A stretch of 64,000 bases of DNA from Pseudogymnoascus destructans (taxonomy: Eukaryota; Ascomycota; Leotiomycetes; Thelebolales; Thelebolaceae). The stretch spans positions 806,001 through 870,000 of the forward strand of contig NW_020167531.1 in assembly GCF_001641265.1 (NCBI RefSeq), read 5' to 3'. Shown here piece by piece: positions 30,405-40,561 of this stretch. The translations under genes were made by a program, and so were the position numbers. Under the pieces are notes generated by a model that worked only from the letters and a program-made list of their open reading frames with translations, was not told the origin of the DNA and made no database searches. The number at the start of each line of letters is the position of its first letter. Within the stretch, counting starts at the first letter, position 1.

Positions 30405-33156
30405 ATGGAACCCCTCCACAACCAGTCGAATCCCCTCAGTGGCGACGGTACCTCGAATCCCGCCACAAGTAAAGGTGCAGACGACAAGAGCGCGCTCGCC
30501 TCGTCAATGTCGCACTCGCCGCTGCAGTCATCAAACACACTTTATACGCGGTCGTGCGACGTGTGTCGCAAGCGAAAGGTCAAATGCAACAAAATAAGCA
30601 CAGGATGCTCGAACTGCGCTAAGGCGCAGATAGAATGCCACTACCCAGGCCCTGGGCGTGCGCCGCGGCGGCCGAAGGTAGTAAAGCAGGTCATGGCGAG
30701 AGAAACCGAGTTTCTGAAGCGACTGAGGCGGCTGGAGGGTGTTGTGCACGAGTTGAGCGGGCAGGTGAACGAGGAAGCCCATCGGAATTCTACAGACAGC
30801 CCGAAGGATAGACTGTGGAAAGATAAGGGTGCGAGCAGTGATGCTGATAGTACAATGAGCAAACCACAATCGGCGAAGGGGACTGTGAGGGTGGTGGGGA
30901 TGGATGAGGGAAAGACCATGACTTCCAAGTGGCTGGAGCGGATGGCCAATATAGGGGAAGGCCCCCCCGAATCCGATTTGGTAAAGCGGGAGTTTGGGAA
31001 GCTGGTCATAGATGAGGGGAAGAGTCATTATGTCAACAGCGACCTGTTTGCAACTTTAAGCCATGAGGCACGTAAAATAGCGCCCTTTTTCCTTAACAAA
31101 GCGCCATTCCCTGAGATAAGTGTATGTAACTAACCCTCATTAGGTGGAAGATATCAGAGAGATATTTGATGGTAATGATACTTCAGTCGGAGATGATGGA
31201 GAGCTCACCGATCTGCCAGGTTCAAGATCCCCTGTGGGACATCAGGGGTTTTTGTTTGGCTATTCGAGCACTATGGTGGATCTGCGGTCTCTGCACCCCT
31301 TGCCTTCGCAGATACCATTCTTCTGGGACGTCTTTATGGAGAACGTGGACCCTCTCACGAAAGTCCTCCACGTGCCTACAATGGCCAAAGCAATCAAGGA
31401 GGCCAAGGAAAATCTCGACAGCCTGAGCAAGAGTATAGAGGCGTTGCTTTTCGCAATATATTACTCTGTTGTAACATCCATGAGCCAGGAAGAAGTCAAG
31501 TCAAGCTTTGGCACTAACAAAAGCGTGTTGATTGATCGCTATAGGTTCGGAGTGGAGCAAGCTCTCGCCCGAGCTGACTTCCTCAATACCTCGGAGCTGG
31601 TCATAATACAAGCATTCTCTCTCTTCCTGACCTGCGTTCGCCATCATGACCAGTCCAAATTTGTCTGGTCGCTAGCTGGTCTTGCGATCCGACTATCGAT
31701 AGGCCTTGGCCTCCACCGCGACGGCTCCAAGATGGGTCTTTCGCCTTTCGACACCGAAATGCGCCGCCGGTTATGGTGGTCGCTTTGCGTTCTCGACGTC
31801 CGCGCATCCGAAGACTATGGCTCTGAACCTGCGATCCTGGAGGGCACCTACGATACCCTTTTACCTCTTAATGTTAATGACGCTGATCTTGACCCTCTCG
31901 CCACCGAACCCCCGCAGGAGCACGTCGGCGTGTCTGATATGACCTTCTGCCTCATTCGGTACGAGGTCTGCAAAGTCATGCGGCACATGCCTTACTCGAC
32001 ACCCCATGTCTATGCCCCCATCGCGAACGCTACCACTTTCGAGGAGAAGGAGAAAATGGTGCGAGATCTACACGCCCACCTTGAGACGAAATATCTCCAA
32101 TACTGCCTCAATTCCGGACCTCTCCACTGGGTCGCCGCCACCGTCTCACGCCTCGTCCTCGCAAAGATGAGCATCATGATCTTCTTCCGCGGCCCAGACT
32201 CCCCTGATAACCTGCCCCAGCACATCCGCGACCGCCTCTTCATCGCTAGCATCGAAATCAACGAGTACAGCCGGCTCCTTGAGACCGGCGCCGCGACGAA
32301 AAAATGGGGCTGGCTGTTCCACACGTACGTCCACTGGCACGCCCTCGTGTATATCCTCCGCGAGATCAGCCATCGTCCACGCTGCCCTGTCACGGACCGC
32401 GCGTGGCGTGCTGTGGATAGCTCGTTCTCAAGTTGGGATGATGCGGTGAAGCATTCCCGCAGCTCGAAGAATGGGATGCTGTGGCTGCCACTGCGCAGGT
32501 TGATGGCTAAAGCGCATCGTAAGCGCGAGGAGGACCTTGCTGCCGTTGCCGCCGGTGACATATCACGCCAAAAACCTGGCTTTTTGGACATGGATAAATG
32601 GGCGATGCCGTCGGAGTGCCCGAGCGCGATGCCTCAAGGGGAGGAGCAGCAGCATCAACCCGTTGAGCTTGGCGACGTCGAAGTCTTCCGTCCTCTGCAA
32701 CAGGGTATCTTGTACCCAGACCAGCCGATGTCCGATTGTGGCCCGGACATCCCCTTACGGCCTTATACGATAGAATCACAGACGCAGGAGGTGAGTTCGG
32801 CTATCGAGGACGCGGGGGGTGGACCGACGCAACTACAGGCGCAGTTCCAGCAGTACGAGAACCAGCAGGCGCAGATGGCGCGGCAACAGAATATGCAGAC
32901 CCCGGGGTACCGGGGTGTCCGAAACCAAGTGCCGGGATATGCGGGGCAGATGCAGGGTCAGGTGCCGTGGTTGCTTGAGGCGCCGCTGAGAGATTTGGAT
33001 ATGGAGATGGGGGTGAGCTCGGGGGAGAGTAGTGGTATGGATGATTTCTCGTGGGAGAACTTTGATGATCTGGTGAGGGACGTTATGTTGCAGAATGATC
33101 TGGGGCAGGTCGCGGGTCGGGGACCGTCGATGGCTGGCCTGGGGAGCTGGTGGTAG
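30405..33156 (+). CDS. Zn(II)2Cys6 transcription factor with fungal-specific TF domain, 891 aa
   Basis: This nuclear regulator carries an N-terminal Zn2Cys6 binuclear cluster at about aa 50-78 (CDVCRKRKVKC, then CSNCAKAQIEC), followed by a linker/coiled coil (FLKRLRRLEGVVHELSGQV). The middle homology domain is in exon 2: FWDVFMENVDPLTKVLHVPT, FSLFLTCVRHHDQSKFVWSL and RRRLWWSLCVLDVRASEDYG. Exons 30405-31067 and 31144-33156 join in phase 0 as LSHE-VEDIREIFDG, which fits this family. The implied 76-bp intron would start with GC (GCACGT) instead of GT and end CATTAG with a CTAAC branch site; the only in-phase GT donor would give a 22-bp intron. The C-terminus is Gln-rich and acidic, plausibly an activation region. 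It may control the MFS/monooxygenase pair nearby. Confidence 0.87.
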
Positions 33157-34570
33157 CGGGGAGGAGGCTGGCGATTGGAGCTGTATGTGATACGGAAATG
33201 ACATTTATGGGTTATAATGAGGATGGGCTGGTGTTATGGTGGTATATATATCCTCTCTACTTATTTCTTGTGGGCTAGATAGTTCAGATCTTCTGAGATT
33301 TGTGGAATCTATAATCTTTTCTCAGTCCCCTCCCCTGGGTTCGTTGTTAGAGTACTCGCGAGACGTCACGACGTGAAAGGCTGGTACATACTGCTGGTAT
33401 CCGTGCATCTGCCTCCATTTTACATTTGAGGTGTAGCTGGATAACCGGGAGGGGCATAACGACGAGGCTGCAGACGCCAAACACTGTCGAAAAAAGAAAG
33501 AGACGGGATAGATCGACGAAAAGCGTCCTCAAAGTCAGCAATATATATATCCACCACAATCAAGGGAAAATTGGCAATAAGCAAATCCGTTCATGTTGTT
33601 GGGCTTCATACAGTAAATGTGAGTTTTCAGATGTTTTTCAGGCGGCGTAAGACTGAAAGTATCGTCTTGGGGAAAGTGCGGTGGTGCTTCGTCCCTTCCC
33701 TTTCTGGTTTTGTCAGGTCGCGCCTTCCACTTCTGCTGTCCTTCGCCTCCCCCTTCTCATCTCCCAAGCCTCAAGCCTCAAGCCTCAAGCCTCAACCTTC
33801 ATCCATCAACCTTCGACCCTCAACCTTCGACCTCAATCATCGATCCCCCTCGTCATGGAAGCTATATATTTGGGTTGATGGTTTCAAACTTAGATATACC
33901 AAGGTCACTTCAGAGGTTGCCAACGTCGCCTTTTCAGGTTACCAGGCTCATTTCTGAGATTATCCAACTCACCTCAGAAGTAACCCACGGAAGCTCTCCG
34001 TTTGAATCTACCGAAGTTGTATCTCAACTTGCCCCAATGGCTGGAAGTTTTGACAAAAAAGAGTAAGAATATGTTGCTAGAAAATTTATCGAACCCTAGC
34101 AAACGCGTTACAGTTGAGATTTGTGGCGCAACTACAGGCATCATCTCTCAGCTCATGGCCGCCTGGCCGGCCTACGTGCTCAAAACCGAGGAAATAGCAA
34201 CTACGTATGTGCATCAAACCCCCAGCATTTTCCCCACTCTAACATTTCACAGGAATCCGCATCCTTTCATACCTCTAAATTGGTGCAAGAGGCAGACGAG
34301 AGAACCAAATCATGGCAAACCCAAAATCCTCGCCGCTACCCCAGATCACGTTGCTGAAGCGACGACCATCTGATGGTACGACCAACAAAATCTTCTACTC
34401 TAGATAACCCCAGTTAATTTTACATATAGTATTCCCGAGTGATGGCCACGAGCGAGCAAGAGGCGAAACTTAAATGACATGATCCCAAGTAGCGGCATGA
34501 TTTCGTTTACGGATTCATCAGAACAGGCAGGGAAGGATGGGTTGAAACTCAACGCCGAAGCACGAGTAGC
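33157..34570. other. No recognised gene; possible broken coding debris at 33880-34360
   Basis: Several short + strand frames exist. One (34050-34205) reads NPSKRVTVEICGATTGIISQLMAAWPAYVLKTEE and ends near a GTATGT donor with a TTTCACAG acceptor 46 bp on, so a small spliced gene is possible. No family is recognised and the reading frame cannot be followed with confidence. Repeated ctcaagcctcaa units occur at 33770-33790. Confidence 0.3.
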
Positions 34571-34592
34571 CGTTACGGAAGAGAAGACACTT

Positions 34593-34813
34593 GCCCCACC
34601 ATTCTGGTCAAAAAGCTCACTCGGGAAAATAAGGATCTCGCACTTGAAAGAGAGAAACTAGCTCTGGAAAATAAGAGGCTTGTTCTAGAAAAGAATAAGC
34701 TCGCCCTGGGAAAGAGGAAGCTCGCCTTAGGAAAGAAGAAACTCGCTCTGGGAAAGGAGAAGCTTACTCTAGAAAAAGAGAGGATTGCTCTGGAAAGTAA
34801 GAACTGGCGGTAG
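34593..34813 (+). CDS. Coiled-coil heptad-repeat ORF fragment
   Basis: From 34634 to 34801 there are eight consecutive 21-bp units, each coding for a heptad of the form [KR]-L-A-L-x-K-x (for example KLALGKR, KLALGKK, KLALGKE), ending NWR and a TAG at 34811-34813. The frame is open back to about 34593 (TILVKKLTRENKDL). Regular Leu spacing predicts a straight coiled coil. The start of the gene is not identified, so this may be the 3' end of a broken gene. Confidence 0.55.
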
Positions 34814-34936
34814 AGCAGGCATGTCAACAGTGTAGTGCGAAACTCGCACTGCACTATCAGTGTCGCACTGATAGTGTAACAGTGCAGTCATTACGAGCCT
34901 TGAAAGTGTGGTAACTTGGGGAAAATCGCCGTAGAA

Positions 34937-35383
34937 TTACATGATGTCCAACTCTAGCTGTTCTATGCTACGATCCACATTCTCAGATCCAATTTTCTGA
35001 AGCGTCCAGGACTTGATACACTCGAGCGCTTGTACTGTGTCTGGCAATAGCTGTGCTCGGTCCTCATTGATTGTATTTGAGGCTCTTGAAAACAGCCTCT
35101 CAGGCTCATCATCACTCATTGCTGGTATTGACAAAACATCGATTGCCCAACGAGACAAATTGGGATATGCCTCTTGTTGTGAGGCCTCTTTCCACCAATC
35201 GATTGGCCGCTGTTTACTCTTCTGGCTAAGCCGAGGAGTCAAGCAATACATCTCATACTCGTCACATTCTTCATCCTGAGGGTTGTTCTGCCCATGACAC
35301 CCCCCTATTCCATGAAATATGATAATTTCTTTAGCACTTTTACTCCTATCTATAAACGGACACACCATTCCATTTCTACACAA
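34937..35383 (-). pseudogene. hAT transposase C-terminal fragment (dimerisation domain)
   Basis: The fragment holds the hAT dimerisation signature: WWKEASQQEAYPNLSRWAIDVLSIPAMSDDEPERLFSRASNTI, ending with LECIKSWTLQKIG. The catalytic part is missing; upstream is replaced by repeats. It is unrelated in detail to the intact hAT at 8134. Confidence 0.8.
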
Positions 35384-35600
35384 AAACTACCATAAACTCT
35401 TATCTCTACTTACTATATAAACTAGAAATCTTCCAACTATTCTCATATCATGACCCCCCTATTTCATGAAATATGATAATTACTTTGCCAACTCTACTCT
35501 AATCTACAAACAAACTTGATTCTATTTCTACACAAAAACTACCTTATATAACATCATCGCTGCATACTTACTACATAAACTACACTATTCTTATATCATG
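35290..35600. repeat. Tandem duplication of about 155 bp
   Basis: The block atgacacccccctattccat..atatcatg is repeated: 35295-35450 and 35450-35600 share gaaatatgataatt, ttctacacaaaaactacc and cttactacataaact, with small indels. No gene. A further tattccatcacctcc repeat follows at 35638-35705. Confidence 0.7.
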
Positions 35601-36004
35601 GCGGCTTCGTCATTCGGCTTGGGCCCTCTCAACCTCCCTATTCCATCACCTCCTGCTCCTTCCTTGGCCTGTGTCCTGTACCTCCCACCCTATTCCATCA
35701 CCTCCCGCTTCTTACTTGGCCTGAAAACTCTACCTCCCTCCCTCGTATCAAAAATCGTAAGAGGCCATTCGATTCCTCTTGTAAATCGCTCACAATGACA
35801 ATACCAGACGTTACTTTTCGCCCATTGCTGCAAGACCTAGGCCACATCTCATACCATGGCTTCCTGCCTAACAAATCCTGAATATCTCTCTCATTTGAAG
35901 TTGTATCCAAATTCCGAAAAAGCCATTTTCTTCTGCTCTTAAAACAGCCCTATATACAATGTCGACCAACCCATTATAGTCAGAATTTATAATAAATTAA
36001 TTGA

Positions 36005-36545
36005 GTTTGGAATTTTCGACTTTTGAGACCTTTACTAGGTAGGCGGCCTCTATCTGGGCCTCTTTTGCATTTTCGCTTTTTTCGACTTTTTTGCCGGGTA
36101 GCTCACTTGGGGTCATCCCCCATTTTCGCTTTTTTTGGCCCTATGTACCTATGTACCCCTACCCAAACTTCAACATTGAATAACTTTTGTACCTAATGAG
36201 CTACGGACATCATTTCGGTTTTATTGAATTCGCGCGATTGAGCTCTACGTTTTTCATCGTATAAACGAATTGATCTAAGAAGTGGATCAGATGTTACAGT
36301 GCACCTTTGAATTTTCGACTTTTGAGACCTTTACTAGGTAGGCGGCCACCATCGCAGCCACTTTTGAATTTTCAATTTTTGCCTGGTAGGTCGATTATAG
36401 CGTTGGTACCTTATGCGCTCCAGCCATGGTGTGGGCGGCATGGGGTGTTGGTGGTGTTGGCGGTGTTGCATTTTCGCATTTTCGGCCCTATGTACCCTTA
36501 CCCTACTAAAATCCAACCCCTAGAACTTCAACATTAAATAACTTC
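36005..36545. repeat. Direct repeat, two copies of about 200-240 bp
   Basis: Both copies begin aattttcgacttttgagacc (36012, 36310), continue with tttactaggtaggcggcc and end with ccctatgtacc...cttcaacattraataacttytgtacc. Sequences between are partly diverged. No gene is visible from 35600 to 36663. Confidence 0.75.
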
Positions 36546-36663
36546 TGTACCTAAAGAGCTATTGACTTAGGAGTGATTTTATAAGTTTCGCATGCCTTAG
36601 GAGCACATATATAGTCATATAACATATTGTGTACAATCGATCGATGTATAGTGCAGTACAATA

Positions 36664-38239
36664 GAGCGATTCAGCAGTGTTCGACAGTCGTCGGCTTGAC
36701 ACTGCCTAATCCGGTGATGCCAAGCAGTACTAGAGTACTACTAGATTATATTAGTATTAATTAGAGCAATAGAATCCTTGTTTAGTACTTACCATACCTC
36801 CTAATTAGGCAATATCAAAAGTTTGGTGATATTGACTGTATTGAACACTGCGAGAAGAAAAAAAGATACATCGCGGTACGTTTATTGCCATACAAATATA
36901 TATGTAAATGGAAGTACCTATATGTACCCTTTTGCGACCGCCACCACTTCAAATTACCCCCCCTATTCGACCACCACTTTCGTTATAAAATATCTTTGCG
37001 ACGTAGCTACTATATTGTGTAAAAATAAAGGAGGTTATAGTAATATAACCTAATGTCGGATACTGAAGAGCTAGAGTTGATTGCTCTTACTGTTTGCGCA
37101 GCAGCCTTACTTGTTTGACGTCGTCGCCGGCGCCGATATTATTGGTGGCTTATACGGTCTTTACATATAACTCAACGCCCACAAGCCCGGATTACATATG
37201 AATATGAGAAGTTCTACTGGAATCTACGATCGTGGGGTAGTCAAACTCCAGGGCGGGTAGTACACAAGTTCCGGTAAGTAATTGAATAGGGGTTGAGGTT
37301 TGGGGTATAGGTTCTTATACTATTAAGGTTTTTAATTGAGGAAATCGCCCGGCTTGTGCCACTCCTTCAGCTTTATAAAATCGAATGGAGAGACCGGGTA
37401 AAGCCAGACTTAGAGACTGCTCTTTGTGTAGTCCTAGCTCGCCTTGCTTATCCAGGACGTTGGTCAACCTGCGCTGATCTTTTTGGGCGGTCGCCAGCAT
37501 GCTCTCTACAGTTTTCAACGACGTAATGAGCCACTTAGTACACGAGTTTGAGGCTGTACTCGAGTGGCACCCATACCTTACATACAAGAAGCTGTTACAA
37601 TTCGAAGAAGCGATTGAAGACAATGGTGGGTGTGGTCAAATATGGGGGTTTGTCGACAGAACCTTCCAAGGCTTTTGTCGACCAGCAGGAGACTCCGAAG
37701 TCCAGCAGCAGTGGTATTCTGGATATCAAAAGAAGCACGGAATGCACTTCCAAGCAATTGTAACCCCAGACGGGCTTGTATCTTCCTTAATTGGACCATA
37801 TAACGGACCCGCAAACGACTGGCGAATATGGCAGGATTCTGGCTGCGTACAGCGGATCCGGCGTACTATAGGAGGAAGAAAGGATTTATATCTTTATGGG
37901 GACCCTGCCTACCGTTGTACAGATGGTATTCTAGCCCCATATACTTGCCCTCGTGGTCATCGATATCTTCCGCAAAAGCAGAAGCAGTTTAATAAGGCGC
38001 TATCGTCTGTAAGAATTGCAGTAGAGAACGCCTTTGGGTTAACACAACAGTTATGGACATATACAGCATTTGACAAGGGGTTACAGTCACAATCGCAGCC
38101 TGTAGCTGCTCACTTTGAAGCTGCAATATTGCTGTCAAACTGTTATACCTGTATTCGTGGCAATTTGATCAGGACAAGGTTTCTAGTACCACCACCAACA
38201 GTAGAGGAGTATCTTTGTTATAATAGCTAGCTACGATAT
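36664..38239 (+). mobile_element. PIF/Harbinger-like element, right end cut by Gypsy-1
   Basis: A candidate left end GAGCGATTCAGCA follows TA at 36662-36663; the same end motif occurs at 62339. A Harbinger-type transposase follows, and the element is cut by the Gypsy-1 LTR at 38240 soon after its stop codon. Confidence 0.6.
37053..38230 (+). pseudogene. PIF/Harbinger-type DDE transposase, broken
   Basis: The nuclease part (from 37499) shows the catalytic triad of DDE_Tnp_4-like enzymes: WGFVDRTFQGF, LYGDPAYRC and RIAVENAFG. Upstream, the N-terminal exon starts MSDTEELELIALTVCAAALL and meets a TGA where an Arg-rich run follows (one C-to-T change from CGA). An intron with donor GTAAGT near 37275 is plausible. 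A frame change near 37495 separates FGRSPA from STVFNDVMSHLV. One stop and one frameshift make it inactive. Confidence 0.8.
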
Positions 38240-38800
38240 TGTAACGCTGACTTCTAAACGATAGAAGACACAGAGGTTCTCTTGCGTAAAGGTTTACTTA
38301 TCAGAGGAGACAGGGGATCAGACACAAAGGCTTCAAGTAACATGTTACTAGTATATAACAAATACTGTATTGAGTTGAGCACGAAGCTCCTATCTAAGGA
38401 AATACTATCTACTTATATAGTGGCGTCGTGCCTAGTGGACTCTTGGGAACTCACTCGAGTCCTCGGAGTCCTGGACTCTTAGGATTCTTCTCATCATCCT
38501 GCGAGTCCGTCATGTGCCTAGTGGACTCTTGGGAACTCACTCGAGTCCTCGGAGTCCTGGACTCTTAGGATTCTTCTCATCATCCTGCGAGTCCGTCACG
38601 TGCCTAGTGGACTCCTGGGAACTCACTCGAGTCCTCGGAGTCCTGGACTCTTAGGACTCTTCTCATCATCCTGCAAGTCCGTCACGTGATACTTTCGGAA
38701 CTACTATTCCCCGCTGCCCCTCCAGGTACCAGGGCCGGTCTCATGCGACCTCCCTCCTTCCTGTCCTGTAGTTGGCCAGCCTTCTTGTTCCGTCGTAACA
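38240..38800 (-). repeat. Gypsy-1 3' LTR, 561 bp
   Basis: On the + strand it runs TGTAACGCTG...CGTCGTAACA. It contains three copies of an 86-bp unit (38428-38685, starting gtgcctagtggactc), one more than the other LTR. The remainder is nearly identical to 44654-45128. Confidence 0.93.
38428..38685. repeat. 86-bp minisatellite in the LTR, three units
   Basis: Units start at 38428, 38514 and 38600. The matching block in the 5' LTR has two units, which accounts exactly for the 86-bp length difference between the LTRs. Inner short repeats gagtcc/ggactc make the unit itself palindrome-rich. Confidence 0.93.
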
Positions 38801-38877
38801 CTCGCTCCCTTCCCCTGGGCATTCGTCTCGAATCCCTGGGACTCTGCTGCTCCTCAGCGAGTCCTTCAACATGCAAC

Positions 38878-39444
38878 ATGCCTACTGACACTGCCCGCAA
38901 ACTCCAAGAACGCAACGATCTTGTCCGTCGAATAAAGAACCACGGATACGAACTACCCGAAATGGATTCTTGCTCGAACTGCGTGAGGCGAAACGTTACT
39001 TGCGTGTCATCTCCAAATGATTCACGGCGGTGCGCCGAGTGCGTTCGTCGCAACTTGAAAGAAAAGTGTGACTGTATGGGTCCTGAGCATCCCGACTGGG
39101 TGAAGCTCGAACGGGAGGAGGATCGCCTGGATCGCGAAGAGGAAGAAACCCTTTCAAAGTTACTTCGTCTGCGGAAGCAGAAACGCCTCATCCGAACCCG
39201 TGGTAAAGATATGCTCCGGCGAGGTTTGAAAACCCTCGACGAGCTTGATGCGGCAGAGGAGGCCGAACGTGTGGCTGCTGAGAAGCGTGACGCTGTTGAG
39301 GCCGAGGAACAGGCAGTTAGCGCTGCCTCCTCGTCTGTGACCGGGACCCCCGCTTCCTCCGATCCACTGGCCTACTCCCCTGCATCTTGGGATCAATGGC
39401 TGGCGGATGGCGGCGTCGATATTCCTCCAGCAGTTCTTTGCTGA
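38878..39444 (+). CDS. Antisense zinc-cluster ORF inside Gypsy-1, 188 aa
   Basis: This frame runs opposite to pol between the integrase end and the 3' LTR and overlaps the pol 3' end by 128 bp (39317-39444). It has a Cys array C-x2-C-x6-C-x9-C-x2-C-x8-C-x-C (CSNCVRRNVTC...CAECVRRNLKEKCDC), which fits a Zn2Cys6-like spacing. A long charged coiled coil follows (LEREEDRLDREEEETLSKLL, then KRLIRTRGKDML). The ATG at 38878 was chosen as it lies outside the LTR; the frame is open further upstream into the LTR. Its use of Cys pairs and its intact length argue for selection, but function is unknown. Confidence 0.65.
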   Translation: MPTDTARKLQERNDLVRRIKNHGYELPEMDSCSNCVRRNVTCVSSPNDSRRCAECVRRNLKEKCDCMGPEHPDWVKLEREEDRLDREEEETLSKLLRLRKQKRLIRTRGKDMLRRGLKTLDELDAAEEAERVAAEKRDAVEAEEQAVSAASSSVTGTPASSDPLAYSPASWDQWLADGGVDIPPAVLC

Positions 39445-40561
39445 TGTTCCTTGTTGGTTCCCACGAATTATCCGTAGGTTCGTAATTTTCCCATTTTATC
39501 AAAAACTCTTCTCGACGTCCTACTAACCTTCTGTCTAGGATCGCTTCGACCTCATATTCGATTATCTCATTCTCGGGTTGGAGTTCGGTGTCGGTCGCAA
39601 TTGGGGTATTTACTCTTGCTGGTTCCAGTAGTGAGACATGAAATACCGGGTGTAGTCTAGACTTCCTGGGTAGCTGCAGTCTGTAATTAACTGAGCTGAC
39701 TTTGTTCAATATTTTGAATGGTCCCAATTTCTTGAAGTCCAACTTTGTGCTTGGTCGTTTCGTTTTGATATGTTTCCGGAGTAGGTATACTTTATCCCCC
39801 TCCTTGAAGGCAGGTTCCATACTGCGCTTCTTGTTTGCATATGCGGCGGATCGTTCATTTAAGAATTGGATGTCCATCGCAAGTTGTTCGTGGAACGATT
39901 TCAGTTGTTCCACCACGATCAGGGCTTGTTCAGCTCGTGATTCATCTGGTCTTGGTTGCCTATATGCTTCTGGCTGGTAGCCGTAATTGGCAAAGAACGG
40001 TGAGACTTTCGTTGCTTCTGTCATCGCGCTGTTATATGCAAACTGTGCGATGGGTAAGATCTGAACCCAGTTATCCTGTTGATGATTGACATAGCTTCGC
40101 AGGTACTGTTCAAGGGTCTGATTTAATCTTTCTGTTTGGCCGTCTGTCTGGGGATGAAAAGCTGTTGATAGCTTATGATTTGTTCCCAGTAGCGCCATCA
40201 ATGATTTCCAGAATTTCGAAGTAAAGAGCTTGTCTCTATCTGAGATGATTTCTTCTGGCATCCCATGATCGGCTAATATGACTCGAATGAAGGTATATGC
40301 GAGCACCTCGGCATCGCTAGCTTCTAGATATGGTATAAACTTCCCATATTTCGTGAGTCTTTCCGTGATGACGAGGATAGAGTCATATTCTATTCCTGTT
40401 AACGGGTCCTTGGAGGGTGGAAGCTTGACGATGAAGTCCAAAGCTATTGATTTCCACGCTCCTTTTGGTACTGGTGTCGACTTGAGTTGTCCGTATGGCA
40501 GGTGCCTATTGGATTTTGACTTGCTGCAAATGTCGCACTCTCTTACCACTGTCTCTACCTA
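39317..40561 (-). CDS. Gypsy-1 integrase with chromodomain
   Basis: After the in-frame TAG at 40559-40561 the frame continues VETVVRECDICSKSKSN (end of the H2C2 zinc site), then the catalytic core (KSIALDFIVKLPPS, ISDRDKLFTSKFW, FHPQTDGQTERLNQTLEQYLR). The C-terminus has a GPF/HPVFHVSLL segment and a chromodomain (YEVEAILDRRLVGRREEFLIKWENYEPTDNSWEP), which in chromoviruses directs insertion to marked chromatin. It ends in a basic tail. The stop splits it from RT. Confidence 0.88.

Noticed and set aside
31122..31143. 22-bp intron with GTATGT donor in the regulator
   Set aside because: Shorter than any plausible fungal intron and it gives a poorer protein join than the GC-AG option.
38686..38877. 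N-terminal extension of the antisense zinc-cluster ORF into the LTR
   Set aside because: The frame is open but lies in LTR sequence repeated at 45014; the first Met outside the LTR (38878) is more sensible.
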